Positions 32,271-43,569 of a DNA stretch of 64,000 nt are shown here, piece by piece. Made by a program: the position numbers and the translations under genes. Positions within the stretch are counted from its first letter, which is position 1; every line of letters begins with the position of its first letter. This DNA comes from Bimuria novae-zelandiae CBS 107.79 (lineage: Eukaryota; Ascomycota; Dothideomycetes; Pleosporales; Didymosphaeriaceae). Where the stretch lies: NCBI GenBank assembly GCA_010015655.1, contig ML976681.1, positions 190,621-254,620 on the forward strand, read 5' to 3'. The notes under the pieces were generated by a model. It was given only the letters and a program-made list of their open reading frames with translations. It ran no database searches and had not been told where the DNA came from.

Positions 32271-35200
32271 ACACTCTAACGCCTAAGATCCTTAAAGATT
32301 AACTAGAGGGCTAGAGAATCGCTGCTACCAAAGCAGCTTTTAACTTAGTAGTAAGAGAGAGAGATACTACTAACTATCTACTATAAAAGTTATTTATCCT
32401 TAACTTAGGATTAACCTGCTATATTACTAACAACCCTAATCGCATCTACAGTTTCCGACCACCACTGCCCGGAGACTATATATGGGCCGGAAATTCCAAA
32501 GTGTGGATTAGAGGATATGGGTCTATTAACCTTACTCTAAAGAATAACACTAGAATAACAAAATTAACCCTACAAGATGTGGCTATTTGCCTAGACCTAT
32601 TATGTAACTTAGTGTTATTCTAACTATTAAGGCACAAAGGGATCTAGTAGGACATATAAATAGACCTAATTACTCTTTAAGGAGCTAAGAACAGAGCTAT
32701 TAGAATTATAACTAAGATATTTAGACAGTGGGTGCTAGAATACAATCCGCTACTACCTGCCATATATCACACACACAAGATCACTACAAGAACTAAAAGA
32801 GGACTATAAAAGGCCTTAGCTATGCTATGGCACAAAAGACTAAGACACCTAGGCCTAGTGGCTATTAAACACCTAGTGCAGCAAACTAAAGGGGTACGTG
32901 TTAAAGGCATTATAACTGTAGAATGCAACTCATGCGGGAGAGTAAAGTCTAGACGGCAGATAAGCCACGCCCCACGAATAAACGAAGATGGACTTAGAGA
33001 GAGGCTTAGCATTAACTTCCATACATACGAGATCTAAGGAATTACCAAAGAGAAAAGTTAATTACTAATTACTAATAAGTTTTTAGGCATGCAATAGGAC
33101 CTCTACTTTATAAATTACTAAATAGCAAAGTTAATTATTAATACCTTTTTAGTATTTATCTTATTCCTTAAGAACCACTATAACATCTCTATTAAGACTA
33201 TTAAAGCAGACAACGAGATCGCTATAGTTAAACTAAAAGTTAAGAAATAGTTAATAACCTAAGGAATAATTATAGAGCCTTCCGCACTAGATACACAATC
33301 ATAAAATAGAGGCGCAGAACGCTTAGGGGGTGTAAATAAGGGGAAAGCTCGTGCCATGCGACTTAATGCCAACCTATCCTAGGAGCTATAGCCTAAGATT
33401 ATAAGAGCCACTGTATACCTCTATAATCGAACACCAAACTATGCAAATCACTGGAAAACACCATACGAGATATTCTTCACACGAGTCGCTTTTAGTAATA
33501 GGATAGTTACGTTACTACAAAAACCTAATATTGCACACTTAAAAGCGTACGACTACAAGGCATTTACAATAACTAATAATACTTACTAAGGTAAATCACG
33601 CCTACAACGTCTTAACCCGAAGGCATGGATTAGTTATCTAGTTAGATACCGATTATCAAACATCTACTAAATATAGATACCGTTACTTAGCAAAGTGATA
33701 AGTACCCAGCACGTTGTCTTTAACAAAGAGTTAGTATTTAATAGGAAAATTAAGGACCTTATAGATAGTCTTATGCACAGCACGCTTTAAGAAATAATAA
33801 CATACGTAAGAACTATTAAGTTACTAACTCCTACCTAATAACTACAAATAGACTCCTTTTATAAGGATGAAGCCACTGTAGATTTGTTAGAATAATAAGA
33901 TAAAGCAGATCCACCAGGCTACTATTAAGGGAGGAAGATTAGGAATAGCTACTTAACTTCTCTAACCACACCACCACCTGTCGCGTTACTTACACAGTTA
34001 ATAGCTAGAGACTAAACAAGTCTAACGCAATAAGCGTCCTCTATAACTATTCCTTAGGTAGTAGCTTTTATAGCGGGAATCTAAGCTGGCCGTGTTAGAA
34101 AATACAAAGGAGAAGTTATAGATAAGGCTAAGATAATAAGAATGCTCGCTAAAAGCTTAAAGCCCTATTAAAGTTAACATCTACCTTTACCAACGTGCCG
34201 AACTAAGCTTAAGGATTACCTAATAAGCAAGATATTTTAAGAGGCTAAGCAAGTGCACTTTATAAGCTCCTAAAAGATAAAATTATAGTTAGAAATTCTA
34301 GTAAAGAAGATTAAACTAATAGGATAGTAGATCCTTGACTACATGTAGGTATACACCTATAAACTCGACAAGCACTATCGCTTGCTGAAGTATAAGGCGC
34401 GACTAGTTGTCCAAGGCAATTAGTAACGAAATATTACCTCGCAAGACACTTACGCAGCCACGCTTGCCAGCCAGTTATTCCGAATAATAATGGTAATAGC
34501 AGCTTACTATAATATAGAGCTCACGTAGTACGACGTCACCAACGCTTTTGTTCACGCAATAATAGATCGAGAGGTGTATATAAGAATGCCTCAAGGTTAT
34601 TAGAAGCCTGGAACAATATTATAAGTAAATAAAGCACTATACAGCCTTCGCATTTTACTACTCCTCTAGTAGAGAGAATTCACGACAACGCTTAAAGCGC
34701 TAGGCTTCTAAATAGTGCCTTATAAGCCATGCTACCTAATTAAAGATAGAGTTATTATATTCTTCTACGTCGACGACATCATACTCGCGTACCACAAGGA
34801 CAAAAAATAAGAAGCTTAACAAGCAATTAAACGCTTACAAGATAAGTACACTCTCACTAGAGGAAATAACCTTTAATAGTTTCTTAGTATAGAGGTTATA
34901 CGGGACTAAACAAGCCGCAAGATTTAACTATCACAGGCCTCCTATTTAGATAAGATTAGCTAACTAGTAGACAAGATAAACATTTAACATAACACTTTAA
35001 TAGCTGCGATTGAATTACTACCAAGGAAAGGGTTGGCAACACTAACTAAAATTAATAAATTTTAATATAAGATTAGATCGCTACTCTTTGCTATAGGTAC
35101 TACCAGGCCAGACATTGCCTTTGCAATATCATGATTAGCTCGATTTTTATTAAACCCAGGGACTAAGCACTAAGACGCAGTAGACTAAGTTCTCCTATAC

Positions 35201-35832
35201 CTTTAAAGCACAAAGCAGTGAGCCCTATAGCTTAGAGGTAACACTAGACTTTAGATTGCAAGCGATGCATTATTTACTAACAATATAATAGACTATAAGA
35301 GCTCCTAAGGTTACGCTATTAAGCTCTTTAGCGGTCTTATCGCCTAAAAAGCAAATAAACAAGACACTATAATAATATTAACTACTAAGGCCAAGCTGCT
35401 ACCTCTCTCTCAGGTAGCTAAGGAAGCACTCTTTATCTTAAAACTACTTTAAGAACTTAAGATTAAACTAGACGCGCGCACAGTCACTATTTAGTATAAT
35501 AATAAATAAACTATACGCCTAGTAACTAAGGAGGTTTCCCGCCTCCAAACTAAACTTCGGCATGTGGACGTCCACAACCACTGGATCCAACAAGAAGTAT
35601 CTATGGGCAGGATCAAGGTAGAGCATGTGCAGTTAGTAGACATAATTACTAATAGCCTTATAAAGGTGCTCTCTAAGAGTAAGTAGGAGGGTTTTCTCTA
35701 ATAACTTGGATTAGTTAATATAGAGACTAAGGAGGTAACAAATACTGTGCCTCTTAAGGAGATTTAAGAGTAACTTAAAGACCTTATAATTACATAAGTG
35801 CCAGCTTAAAGAGTTTCTAAGCTAAAGGGGTG
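32271..35832 (+). pseudogene. Copia-C pol: protease, integrase, RT, RNase H (broken)
   Basis: The frame carries a protease remnant near 32400 (LGLTCYITNNPN, where DSGSTCHITN would be expected). The GAG-pre-integrase motif MLWHKRLRHLG is at 32822-32854, CNSCGRVKSRRQ near 32926, and the integrase core has KTIKADNEI near 33197 (second Asp). HLKAYDYKAF and RLNPKAWISYL follow near 33537-33640. RT: KYKARLVVQGN near 34390, YDVTNAFVHAIIDREVYIRM at about 34530-34590, KALYSL near 34630, active-site box FFYVDDIILAY at about 34760-34792 (intact), TRPDIAFAI near 35100. RNase H ends near 35690. Order and length are typical of Ty1/Copia. Stops are of the TAA/TAG type only. Confidence 0.92.
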
Positions 35833-36005
35833 TGTTAGATAGAATAAGCTGCGGTGAGGTCAGATCTGTACAATCGAGCAGGGACCACTTGGCTTGGCAC
35901 ACTAGTAAAATATCCGAAACCAACTAAACACAGTGGACAATACAATAAAAAAAATAATAAATACTATCAAGTTGCATCAACATCTACTTATTATACCATC
36001 TGACA
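35833..36005 (+). repeat. Copia-C 3' LTR
   Basis: The 173-bp repeat starts TGTTAGATAG and ends TCTGACA. It pairs with 25675-25847 and is followed by the duplication ACTAG. Confidence 0.95.
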
Positions 36006-36010
36006 ACTAG

Positions 36011-37407
36011 CTTACTAGTAAAAATATTTATATAGGTATAACTAAGGTGCAACCTATAGATTAATTTACTATTAAGGATTAATATATAGTAGATATATTT
36101 TAAGGTATTATACTAGACTTAGGAGAGTTAAAGATATTAATAGCTAAGAAATACTAATATATTATATTATAATAAGATAACCCCTTAGTTAAAATAGAAA
36201 CGTTCACAATTAGCTAAGTAGAGATTTAATTTAGCTTAGGTAAAAAGTTAACATCGCTTAAAATAAATACTATAAAGATAGATATTAGACTAATTATATT
36301 TTATATTATAAATATTCCTACACCTTTCCTTTTCTACTTAAAGGATATAGACAATCTAGGTGTCTACTTTAATAATATCACTAATAAACTTGTTAAATGT
36401 CTACTAAATAGAGGGAAGAGAATTCTAGTAATATATAAATAGGGCTACGCTTAGTTCTATCTCTATAATATTAAGAATATAATTACTAATCTTATAGACG
36501 CAGAAATGCGATAATTATATTAATAATTTAATTACCTAACTATAAAGCGACTGTTTAAGCTTTTTACTAAAATAGGACATTATAATATTAATCTTAAAGT
36601 ATTAATAGCAATTTTAGAATTCTATTATTACTACTAAACACATGGATTAGCACTAAAATAGTTTACGTTTACCTTAAAGAATAATTACAAGTTTAACTAT
36701 AAGATCTTTATAAATATTTTTATTTATAAGGATAGCTAGTCCTACACGTAGTAGACTCCGCGACGAATTTCTATAGTGCTTATTACTTACTATTAATAGA
36801 GGCTAAGGATACCTAGGAAGCACTCTAGATGCTATAGATTAATATTTATCTTAGACCTCTAAATGTTATTACACACGATGCTGGCACGAACTTTAATTCT
36901 ATAGAGTTTTATAATAATACTAAAATAATAGGCATCTAATGCAAGCAGGTGCTAGTTAAGGCATACTAGGCTATTTAAAAAGTATAATAGTTACACGTAA
37001 TGCTATGCCACGCGTTTAATATAATATATACTAAAATCAAAAGCTTTATAAGTAAGGAGGCTATACTCTAGATAGCTATTAAGTCTCTTAATAATATAGT
37101 AAGACCTAATAGTCTAGTTTTAACCCTTCTTGTATTTGGTGCGTATCTACGTATAACTTATAAATTACCGCTGTTAAGCACTACACTCGTACGTGGGGCT
37201 ATTATTAAGAAGGTAATATGGGCGTTACGGAAGGTATTTATAACGCGATAAGTCCGGGACGCTTTAAACACGCGAAATAGACTATTTATAGATAATATAC
37301 TATTCTTTCTGCTCTCAAGTGAAGTGCTCGTCTACAGGGAGAATAAAAAGTAGGATAGTCTATATAAAATTCTAAATATTAATAATATAAACGTAATTAT
37401 TAATACT
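36011..37407 (+). pseudogene. Copia-X protease region and integrase (broken)
   Basis: The frame picks up from 25669 and reads through the protease-like region (IILDLGELK near 36105, where DSGA would be expected) and the segment PTPFLFYLKDIDNLGVYFNN near 36325-36385, a hallmark of this fungal Copia group. The GAG-pre-integrase region follows (GHYNINLKVL near 36580), then the core: FNYKIFINIF near 36690 (first Asp lost), VITHDAGTNFNS near 36860 (second Asp), LQIAIKSLNNIV near 37075 and LTLLVFGAYLRI near 37120. It stops at the integrase C-terminal barrel (SSEVLVYRENKK near 37320; INVIINT at 37390-37407), where Copia-G starts. RT and RNase H of this element are not in the window. Confidence 0.88.
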
Positions 37408-37647
37408 TGTCGGTTCACAGGTAGTAAGGAATGAACAAGTAACTCTCTGTCTTTGGTATCTAGTGTCTGTATTGTCTGTGTGTTCTATAATAGTTCTATA
37501 TACCTTCCTTCCAGTTCTCGTGGATGTGAGCGAGTACCAGGTGGTGTAGAGGCGAAGGGGTTTTGGTATAGTATTAGGTTAACTGGAAGTAAGGGGGTAC
37601 AAGGGTTACACAGTTCCCTTAGCGCGGAAGGCGAGGCAGTGCAGACA
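37408..37647 (-). repeat. Copia-G 3' LTR
   Basis: The 240-bp repeat starts TGTCGGTTCACAGG and ends GTGCAGACA. It pairs with 43330-43569 and keeps many CA/TG dinucleotides. A short open frame inside it (37453-37668) recurs in the other LTR and is not a gene. Confidence 0.95.
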
Positions 37648-37670
37648 CTAGCAGCTTTTCTTTTATAGTA

Positions 37671-39900
37671 AAATAAGTGTAGATTAGGTGTACACTTGCT
37701 GGAGAGGCTATTTGCGAAAGTCGGAAGGTAATAACTATAGTGGTTGTCGTGATTATTATTAGAGCTAGTTTATAGGGTCCTTACGTGTTACCTATCCGTC
37801 AACTCGTATGCGCAGCGAGTTTGTATTAATAAGAGTTTCTAGGGCTTTGTTTAGCGATATTTTTATTATAGCGTTGGCAGGGTTGTCTTGGCCATTTACC
37901 TATTAAACCTTAAATAACTCCCTTCTCTTATAGGATTGACGTAAGGCCATAATATTAATCATTAGTCGTTTTTCCTTAGTCGTTCCTAGCTTGACAATAC
38001 ACTCATACAGTGAGTATGAGTCTGTACAAACTACTAGGGGGAGAGATAGCAGACTAAGCTACTTTATAACCATGGCAAGCGTTGAGGTGATAGAGTAGGC
38101 GAGGTTAACGCCTCCTACCATTACGTAGATCTCTAACGCAAGAACGCTCTAGGTCACGCGTTTACTCTTCGCGGAGCTCTAGTGAATAAGATTACCGTAA
38201 ATAGTAAACTCCGTGTTAGTAGCGTCTTCTATAGCTACTATAATTATGTAGCTAATCTAGCTACTTAAATCTTTGTTATTTGCGAAGGAGCCGTTAACGA
38301 ACATAAAGACTTTAGCCTAAGCCAGGTTAAGTGCCTTATAGGTGAGGCCACGATTAAGATTATTTAGTTGCCACTGTAGGCGTTTGTTTAACGCGTTAAC
38401 GTCGTTAATAGTAGGCTCCTAAGTTTGTGCGGTAATAGAGAGGTTAAAAGTCGCCTCTAGTTAGTAGATACTCGCGATGTAGGCGCCGCGAGCCCTCTAC
38501 TTAACGTACTATTATTAATAGTTAGCTAAGCTTACGTTAATAAGCTAAATCTTCTTGCCCTAATCCTATTATCGTAGTAAGAGCTTGCTAGTGTGATTAA
38601 TTAATAGGATATAGCTATTAAAAATTAATAAAGTAGTAGGTGTTAACTTCTCTTTTAGCTTAGCTATAAACGTTAACTCCTTCTCTTTTAGGTTAGAGAA
38701 ATATTTATTCGCGAGGATAAGTGTGTCGTTACTCTATATGCCTACTATGCCAAAGGCGTCCTAGGTAGTGGTTATAAGTAGGTATGGGTTATATGTTAAG
38801 GTTTTTATATAAAGCTTTTCTTTATAATAAGCGCTGTACGTTACCTACTAATAGGTACTAGCTTTAGCTAGGCTATATAGGGGCTTCTCAACTATTATAA
38901 CCGTGCCAGGTAGATACTTGTATTCAATTTCCTTAGGTAAGTAGGCGATAACTACTCGGTTAAGCTTTGTGCGTGACTATACATATGCTTGGGTGATATT
39001 TCGCAGCCAGAGCGAGATCTCTCTATTTATTAATATAACTCTATTACGCATGAGTGAAGGAGCAATAGCTAGTATAATTTATTAGCTAGCTTGCTAGATA
39101 GTTAGCGATTAGGTAAGGATTATTACTTTGCTATCGTCTTAATAGCCTTGCACTACGAGGCGTAATTTCTTATATAGGGTAGTAGTAGTCTTGCCTTTAA
39201 TTTCGCGTACTAGTTATAACTTAAAAATCCGTTCTTAGTGCTTGCAGGGATCGTATTGCTTAAAGCGAAAGACTTTGTTAGTAATAAGGCTATTAATTTC
39301 CTTGTTATCTAATAGCTTAAATAGTTGGCTAGGTGTAGTTATCCTTTGCTCTTTACGTAACTAAATAGAAAGTAGCTAGTTAGTATTCTCTTTGTGCGTT
39401 ATAAAGACCTCTATCATGTAAGCTTCGTTAGGCGCTGTGTGAATAGTGTACGCTATAGGAGCCGCACGAGCTATCCTAGAAAGGTTTACGCAGGCTATAG
39501 TAGCTTTAGGCTTATTCTTACTGCCTTTAGGTTAGCCGCATTTTCGTTAAGGGAGTTTAGAAGCTTATTCTTAATACTAATTAGTTACACTAGTTTTGCT
39601 ATCTTTGTCCTGGTTATTGTCTCCGTTATCTAGCATATTTATTAGGTGGCTATTATCCTTATTGTCAATCGCTAGTGGCGTGGCTAGTTCGTTGTTTATC
39701 GGGGAGGTATCCGTGTAGTACTGCTTAACAACTGTTAAGCGGAAATTTGTAGGGCCATGCGGTAGCTATATTATACAGGTCTTATTTATTATAGTAATAA
39801 GCTTATAGGGCCCTATCTATTTATCCTTCTCGCGCCAGACGCGCACGTTAGAGTTAATAGGTAGTGTAGTTATTTTAAGCGTTGTAGGTCTATTACGCGT
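37671..39900 (-). pseudogene. Copia-G RT and RNase H (broken)
   Basis: On the minus strand a linker with KLPQRKCG and GSKNKPK (near 39520) leads into RT: YKKLRLVVQGY near 39175, LTQSLTIQQASQQIIL-like sequence near 39120, then YLPKEIEYKYLPGTVIIVEKPLYSLAKAST at 38960-38870 as broken pieces (KPLYSL being the RT core landmark). The active-site box is changed: IVGIQSNDTLIL near 38740, where an Asp pair would be expected. RNase H follows with FMFVNGSFANNKDLSS near 38305 and TKEKRLMINIMALRQSY near 37985. This RT group lacks the standard YVDD and reads xxDDTLIL in relatives (from memory). Stops are moderate in number. Confidence 0.88.
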
Positions 39901-41420
39901 TGCTAGCGCATTATTAATTTAGCGCGTCTTATATACCTATTGTACCTTTCTTATAGCCTTTTTAATAACAGCAGCGCGTTAAGTAATTAATAGCAACGAG
40001 GGAGAGTCTTCTATTATTCGTGGGTAGGCGCCGAAGATAAGGAGCGTAGGCACTAGGCTATTAGGACCTATAGTGTTATTAATAGCTTTAATAGCTATTT
40101 GCAAGATAAGCTGCCTGTCTATTATTATAAGTAAATTAGCTTAGATAGTCTTAAAAGCATGTTATAATAGAGCATGGTACCACTCTATCTTGCCTACGCT
40201 GTTATAAGCTTCTACAGGTACTTTTTTAATATTAATTAATAGTGACTTGGCAAGTTACTTAAATTTAGTAGAAATAAAGTTCCTGCCAGCGTTATAGACA
40301 AGATACTTAGGCAGTCCAAGGTAGGTATTAATTTAGTAATGCTATAGAGCGTCCTAAGTGCTTGTGGCTGATGCATCTTTAAGGAAGCGAGTAGCTTAAA
40401 AGGTAGTCGCGTCGTTAACTATATATAGGACAGGTTTTCTATTCAGGTACATAATGTTAATAATTACCTTGTAGTTAAAGTCTAGGTCTAGTTCCTTAAG
40501 CTTAAATCTAAAGCGTCTAGGTGCTTTCTAATTTAGTTAGCACTATTAGCAGTACTTAATAAGCTTATTAATAAGCTCTTTATAGACATTATTATAGCTA
40601 GCGCGAATAAGCAAGTCGTAAAGCTAACAAGCTAATAGGTGGCTAAATTATTAGTGGAGCTGGCGTAGCTTAGTCTCTGTAAGGTAGTAGCTAGCGATTG
40701 CGGTACGTTTAGGTTAATTCACAAGGAGCCATGGATGGCCCTATTTACGTATAACTAGGTGTAGCTAGTTGCCCTAGACTAGTACGTTGCGCAGGTTGTC
40801 ATATCTAACGCCTAGTCTGTCCATATTGGCTAGACAGAGCAAGAATGGCGTATTAGTAGGTAGCACGTGAAACGTAACTTTACTAATTACTATGTCGACG
40901 TGTAGGGTGCCTATGGATGTAATTGCCTGGCCTCTGCCAAAGCGGATTTGGTGCTGCCTAGCCGTTAAGGTATCTATTTACAAGCTTGTGGCTGCCTATA
41001 GAGTAGTCGCTTGTAGTTCTCCAGCTATCGAGACGCCTAAGGCTCCCGTATTAGGCATAATGCCCTAAAAGACTTTCTTATTATATTAATCCTTAAACGT
41101 AAATACAGTAGCGGGCGTGTTATCTATAGCCCTAAACGCGTTAATTCGTGTAGTCGCGTGGTATATAGCTTAGTTATTTAGGTAGGTAATTGTCTAATTA
41201 CCGTTAATTATACTAGAGAACTTAGTAATAAACTAATCTCCCTTAATTATTATTTCTATAGCGAGCATCTACTGGGCCTTGTTATTAATTTTAATACCTT
41301 TATACTTAGTTAGGAAAGCGTAAAAGTTAGTAACGTTAAGTTACGCGTTATATAAGTAGGCTAACGCTATCTAGCGAAATCTATAATAGGATTACTTACG
41401 CTTATCCCTAGAGTGCTTTA
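39901..41420 (-). pseudogene. Copia-G protease region and integrase (broken)
   Basis: The minus-strand frame starts behind the zinc knuckle and has a protease remnant, GIMPNTGALGVSIAG, near 41065-41020 (DSGA expected). PTNTPFLLCLANMDRLGV follows at 40875-40820. The zinc-binding part is near 40560, then the core: DLDFNYKVIINIMYLN near 40490-40440, YLVYNAGRNF near 40310, KVPVEAYNSVGKIEWYH near 40250 (carrying the Glu), AIKAINNTIGPNSLVPTL near 40110. The C-terminal barrel NVRVWREKDK lies near 39840. It is the best-preserved integrase of this group in the window and was used to place the end points of Copia-X and Copia-Y. Confidence 0.9.
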
Positions 41421-43020
41421 TTAACTAGCAGCCAGGCTTACTATAAATAAAGTATTTCTTTTAAGATTATAGTTGCTCAGGTGGCAGTGGCTATTAGAAG
41501 GGTAACCCTCGAGAGTTACCTTAATAGGGTCTATAATTATTAACGTCTTGCGGCAAGAAGCGCGACAAGAATCCTTATAATCTATTACTTTAACCTCTCC
41601 GCAAGCCTTTACCTTCGTAGGTCCTATTAGTCTAGTACTACTTATAGCTGTTTGCGTTAGGGTCGTCCTTATAAGGGTGTTAGAGGTTATAGTAGTTCTA
41701 ATACTCCTTATTAGTAATATATTACGTTAGGCTTGGATTGTGCGCCTCGCGCGAGCGGGTAGTAGCGCTAATAAATAAGCATAGAGTAGAGTAGAGGCCT
41801 TTAAAAGTAGGCGCTAGGGCGAAGAGGGCAAAGTTATAATCCTTAATACTATTACACGCGTTAAGTAGTTATTCGCGTAGCACGTTATTATCTTAGTAAT
41901 TATAGCCTAGCCCGCGTTAAAGCTTTTGGAGCTTATTAATAAGTAATTAGAGAGTATTAAGATAAGATTTATTAAGGTAGGCGCTAATTATACGTGCCAG
42001 CGTGGTTATTCTCTACTTACTAAGGTATAATTAATAATTCTCCTTATTATGGAAGTAGCTCTTTATTATACCTATTATTATCTTAAAATTATAGCCCTAA
42101 CCCGCAAGGCAGTTATAGTAGTAGTTAGACGCTCTATCTTTTAGTATAATAGAAAAAGCTCGATCCTAGTATTGCTTAGGTAGCCCTATCTTGCTGCAAT
42201 TGTCTTAGAAGATTCTAAATTTAGTGTTAAACACGTTATACAGCTTACCTCTAAAGCGCTTCTTATTATTGTATAGCTTGTAGAGGTCTGTAATAAGTCA
42301 ATATGCGTTGTTAAGACGTGTGGCGTCTATAGGGCTTTCGTGCTATAGATAGGGGTTATACGTATTATACTAGTTTAGCTGCTGCGTAGAGGATAAAGGC
42401 GCGTTGTGCTGCTAATAAGGGGGCAGGTATGTAGTAGGCTGCCATTTTAGTAGAGGTATAGGTTGGTAGATAGTGCGTGCTATTAGAGCTAGTTAAGGAA
42501 AAGCAAGGTGCGTAGAGGGTTATTAAAAAGATTCCTGTAACGGAGGCGTATTATGTAGAGGCGATGTCGCAAGATTTAGATTAAAGCGCGAGTTAAACCT
42601 CTTATTTATTTTAAGCTAGTGAGTAACCTCTTTATTAGTCTATTTATAATAGTCGCCCTGCAGCGCTTTTGCGATGTTATAGGCAATTAACTTGCTATTT
42701 TTAGCTATAAAGACGCCTTGCTTGCGTAGGTGGTCTCGTAATTTAGTAATAAGAGATTTGTTGCCTTTGTTAAAGAGTTCTTTTAGCTATCTTTTAAAGA
42801 TAATAGTTATCTGCTCCTATAGCTTATAGTCCTCCTATTCTTTATTTTAGGAGATCTGGTAGTAGAAGAGGATATATATGTTTACACTCTTTATATTAAT
42901 TTTTGTAATGTCTGTATTCTTATTAATATTAAGGGGCTAGCCCTAACTATCCTTATTAATGAGCGCCTGTTCTTCCTTCGTGAGATAGTTAGTAAGAGGC
43001 ATCATAGGAAAGCGATTTAG
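41421..43020 (-). pseudogene. Copia-G gag (broken)
   Basis: An ATG at about 43000 starts MPLTNYLTKEEQALINKD. The capsid region follows around 42850-42600 and 41950-41750 (NNVLREQLLNACNSIKDYN near 41890; LAPTFKGLYSTL near 41810). An Arg/Gly-containing tail is near 41620-41560 (YEGKGLRRG), and the zinc knuckle YFIYSKPGC with a following H at 41462-41421, of which two cysteines have become tyrosine. Length is about 530 codons. The protein would assemble the RNA-containing particle. Stops are at former Gln and Trp codons. The 300-bp leader between gag and the 5' LTR (43021-43329) shows no gene. Confidence 0.85.
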
Positions 43021-43329
43021 AGGTCGTAAGGCGTCTCTTTAAGAGAGTAAGACGCAGGTTAATTAATAGTACTATTAGTGGCGGGTACTATAGAGCGTGA
43101 TAGACAGGGACTTAGGTAAACACTTAGAGTCCTTATTACTTAGTAGTAGGCTACGACGCGCGAGCTTCTGGCGAAGGCGTAATAGACGCAGAGACCTAGG
43201 TAAACGCTTAAGGTCTTGTTAGTACACGGTTTAAGGTATCGCTATACCCCTTATTATGTCTCTTCTAGTTCTCCTTGCTGTCTGTGGTTATCTCTTATAG
43301 CATTAACTGTGAGGGTAACCACTAATTAG

Positions 43330-43569
43330 TGTCGGTTCACAGGTAGCAAGGAATAAACAAGTAACTCTCTGTCTTTGGTATCTAGTGTCTGTATTGTCTG
43401 TGTGTTCTATAATAGTTCTATATACCTTCCTTCCAGTTCTCGTGGATGTGAGCGAGTACCAGGTAATATAGAGGCGAAGGGGTTTCGGTACAGTATTAGG
43501 TTAACTGGAAGTGAGGGGGTACAAGGGTTACACAGTTCCCTTAGCGCGGAAGGCGAGGCAGTGCAGACA
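43330..43569 (-). repeat. Copia-G 5' LTR
   Basis: The 240-bp repeat pairs with 37408-37647. Confidence 0.95.

Larger units (their letters stand above)
25675..36005 (+). mobile_element. Copia-C: full-length Copia, carrying Copia-D
   Basis: The span is 10,331 bp. Without Copia-D and one copy of its duplication it is about 5.1 kb. LTRs are 173 bp each, and the duplication ACTAG lies at 25670-25674 and 36006-36010. It was inserted in Copia-X in the same orientation. Gag, protease, integrase, RT and RNase H all follow in one plus-strand frame broken by stops. A purine run (35822-35832) precedes the 3' LTR. The sequence just inside the 5' LTR, attaagagtctcactgcc, is shared with Copia-D. Confidence 0.95.
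3817..37407 (+). mobile_element. Copia-X: old Copia element split into five blocks
   Basis: The blocks are 3817-3910, 11665-13067, 17723-17867, 25064-25669 and 36011-37407. Together they make about 3.6 kb of one element: 5' LTR, gag with RNA-binding tail, protease region and integrase. The gaps are Gypsy-1, Copia-B, Gypsy-2 and Copia-C, each bounded by a perfect 5-bp duplication. Gag and pol frames continue across the junctions once insertion and one duplication copy are removed, which is strong evidence that this was one element. RT, RNase H and the 3' LTR are missing: beyond 37407 lies Copia-G, and then a different Copia. It belongs to the same broad Copia group as Copia-G and Copia-Y. Confidence 0.85.
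37408..43569 (-). mobile_element. Copia-G: full-length Copia with chimeric flanks
   Basis: The element is 6,162 bp with 240-bp LTRs that differ at about eight positions, all transitions. On the minus strand it has gag, zinc knuckle, protease, integrase, RT and RNase H of the same fungal Copia group as Copia-X and Copia-Y. The flanks do not match: ATACT at 37403-37407, ACTAC at 43570-43574. The left side is the end of the Copia-X integrase, and the right side is an upstream part of another integrase. A polypurine-like run (37648-37670, minus strand AAAAGAAAAGC) precedes the 3' LTR. Confidence 0.92.

Noticed and set aside
32767..33012. Minus-strand open frame of 81 codons.
   Set aside because: It overlaps the Copia-C pre-integrase/integrase frame on the other strand, which carries LWHKRLRHLG and CNSCGR.
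37453..37668. Open frame of 71 codons, repeated as 43375-43578.
   Set aside because: It lies within the LTRs of Copia-G, shows no domain and recurs only because the LTR does.
39394..39633. Plus-strand open frame of 79 codons, and 45787-46044 minus.
   Set aside because: They are antisense to Copia-G RT linker and Gypsy-C gag respectively and have no features of their own.
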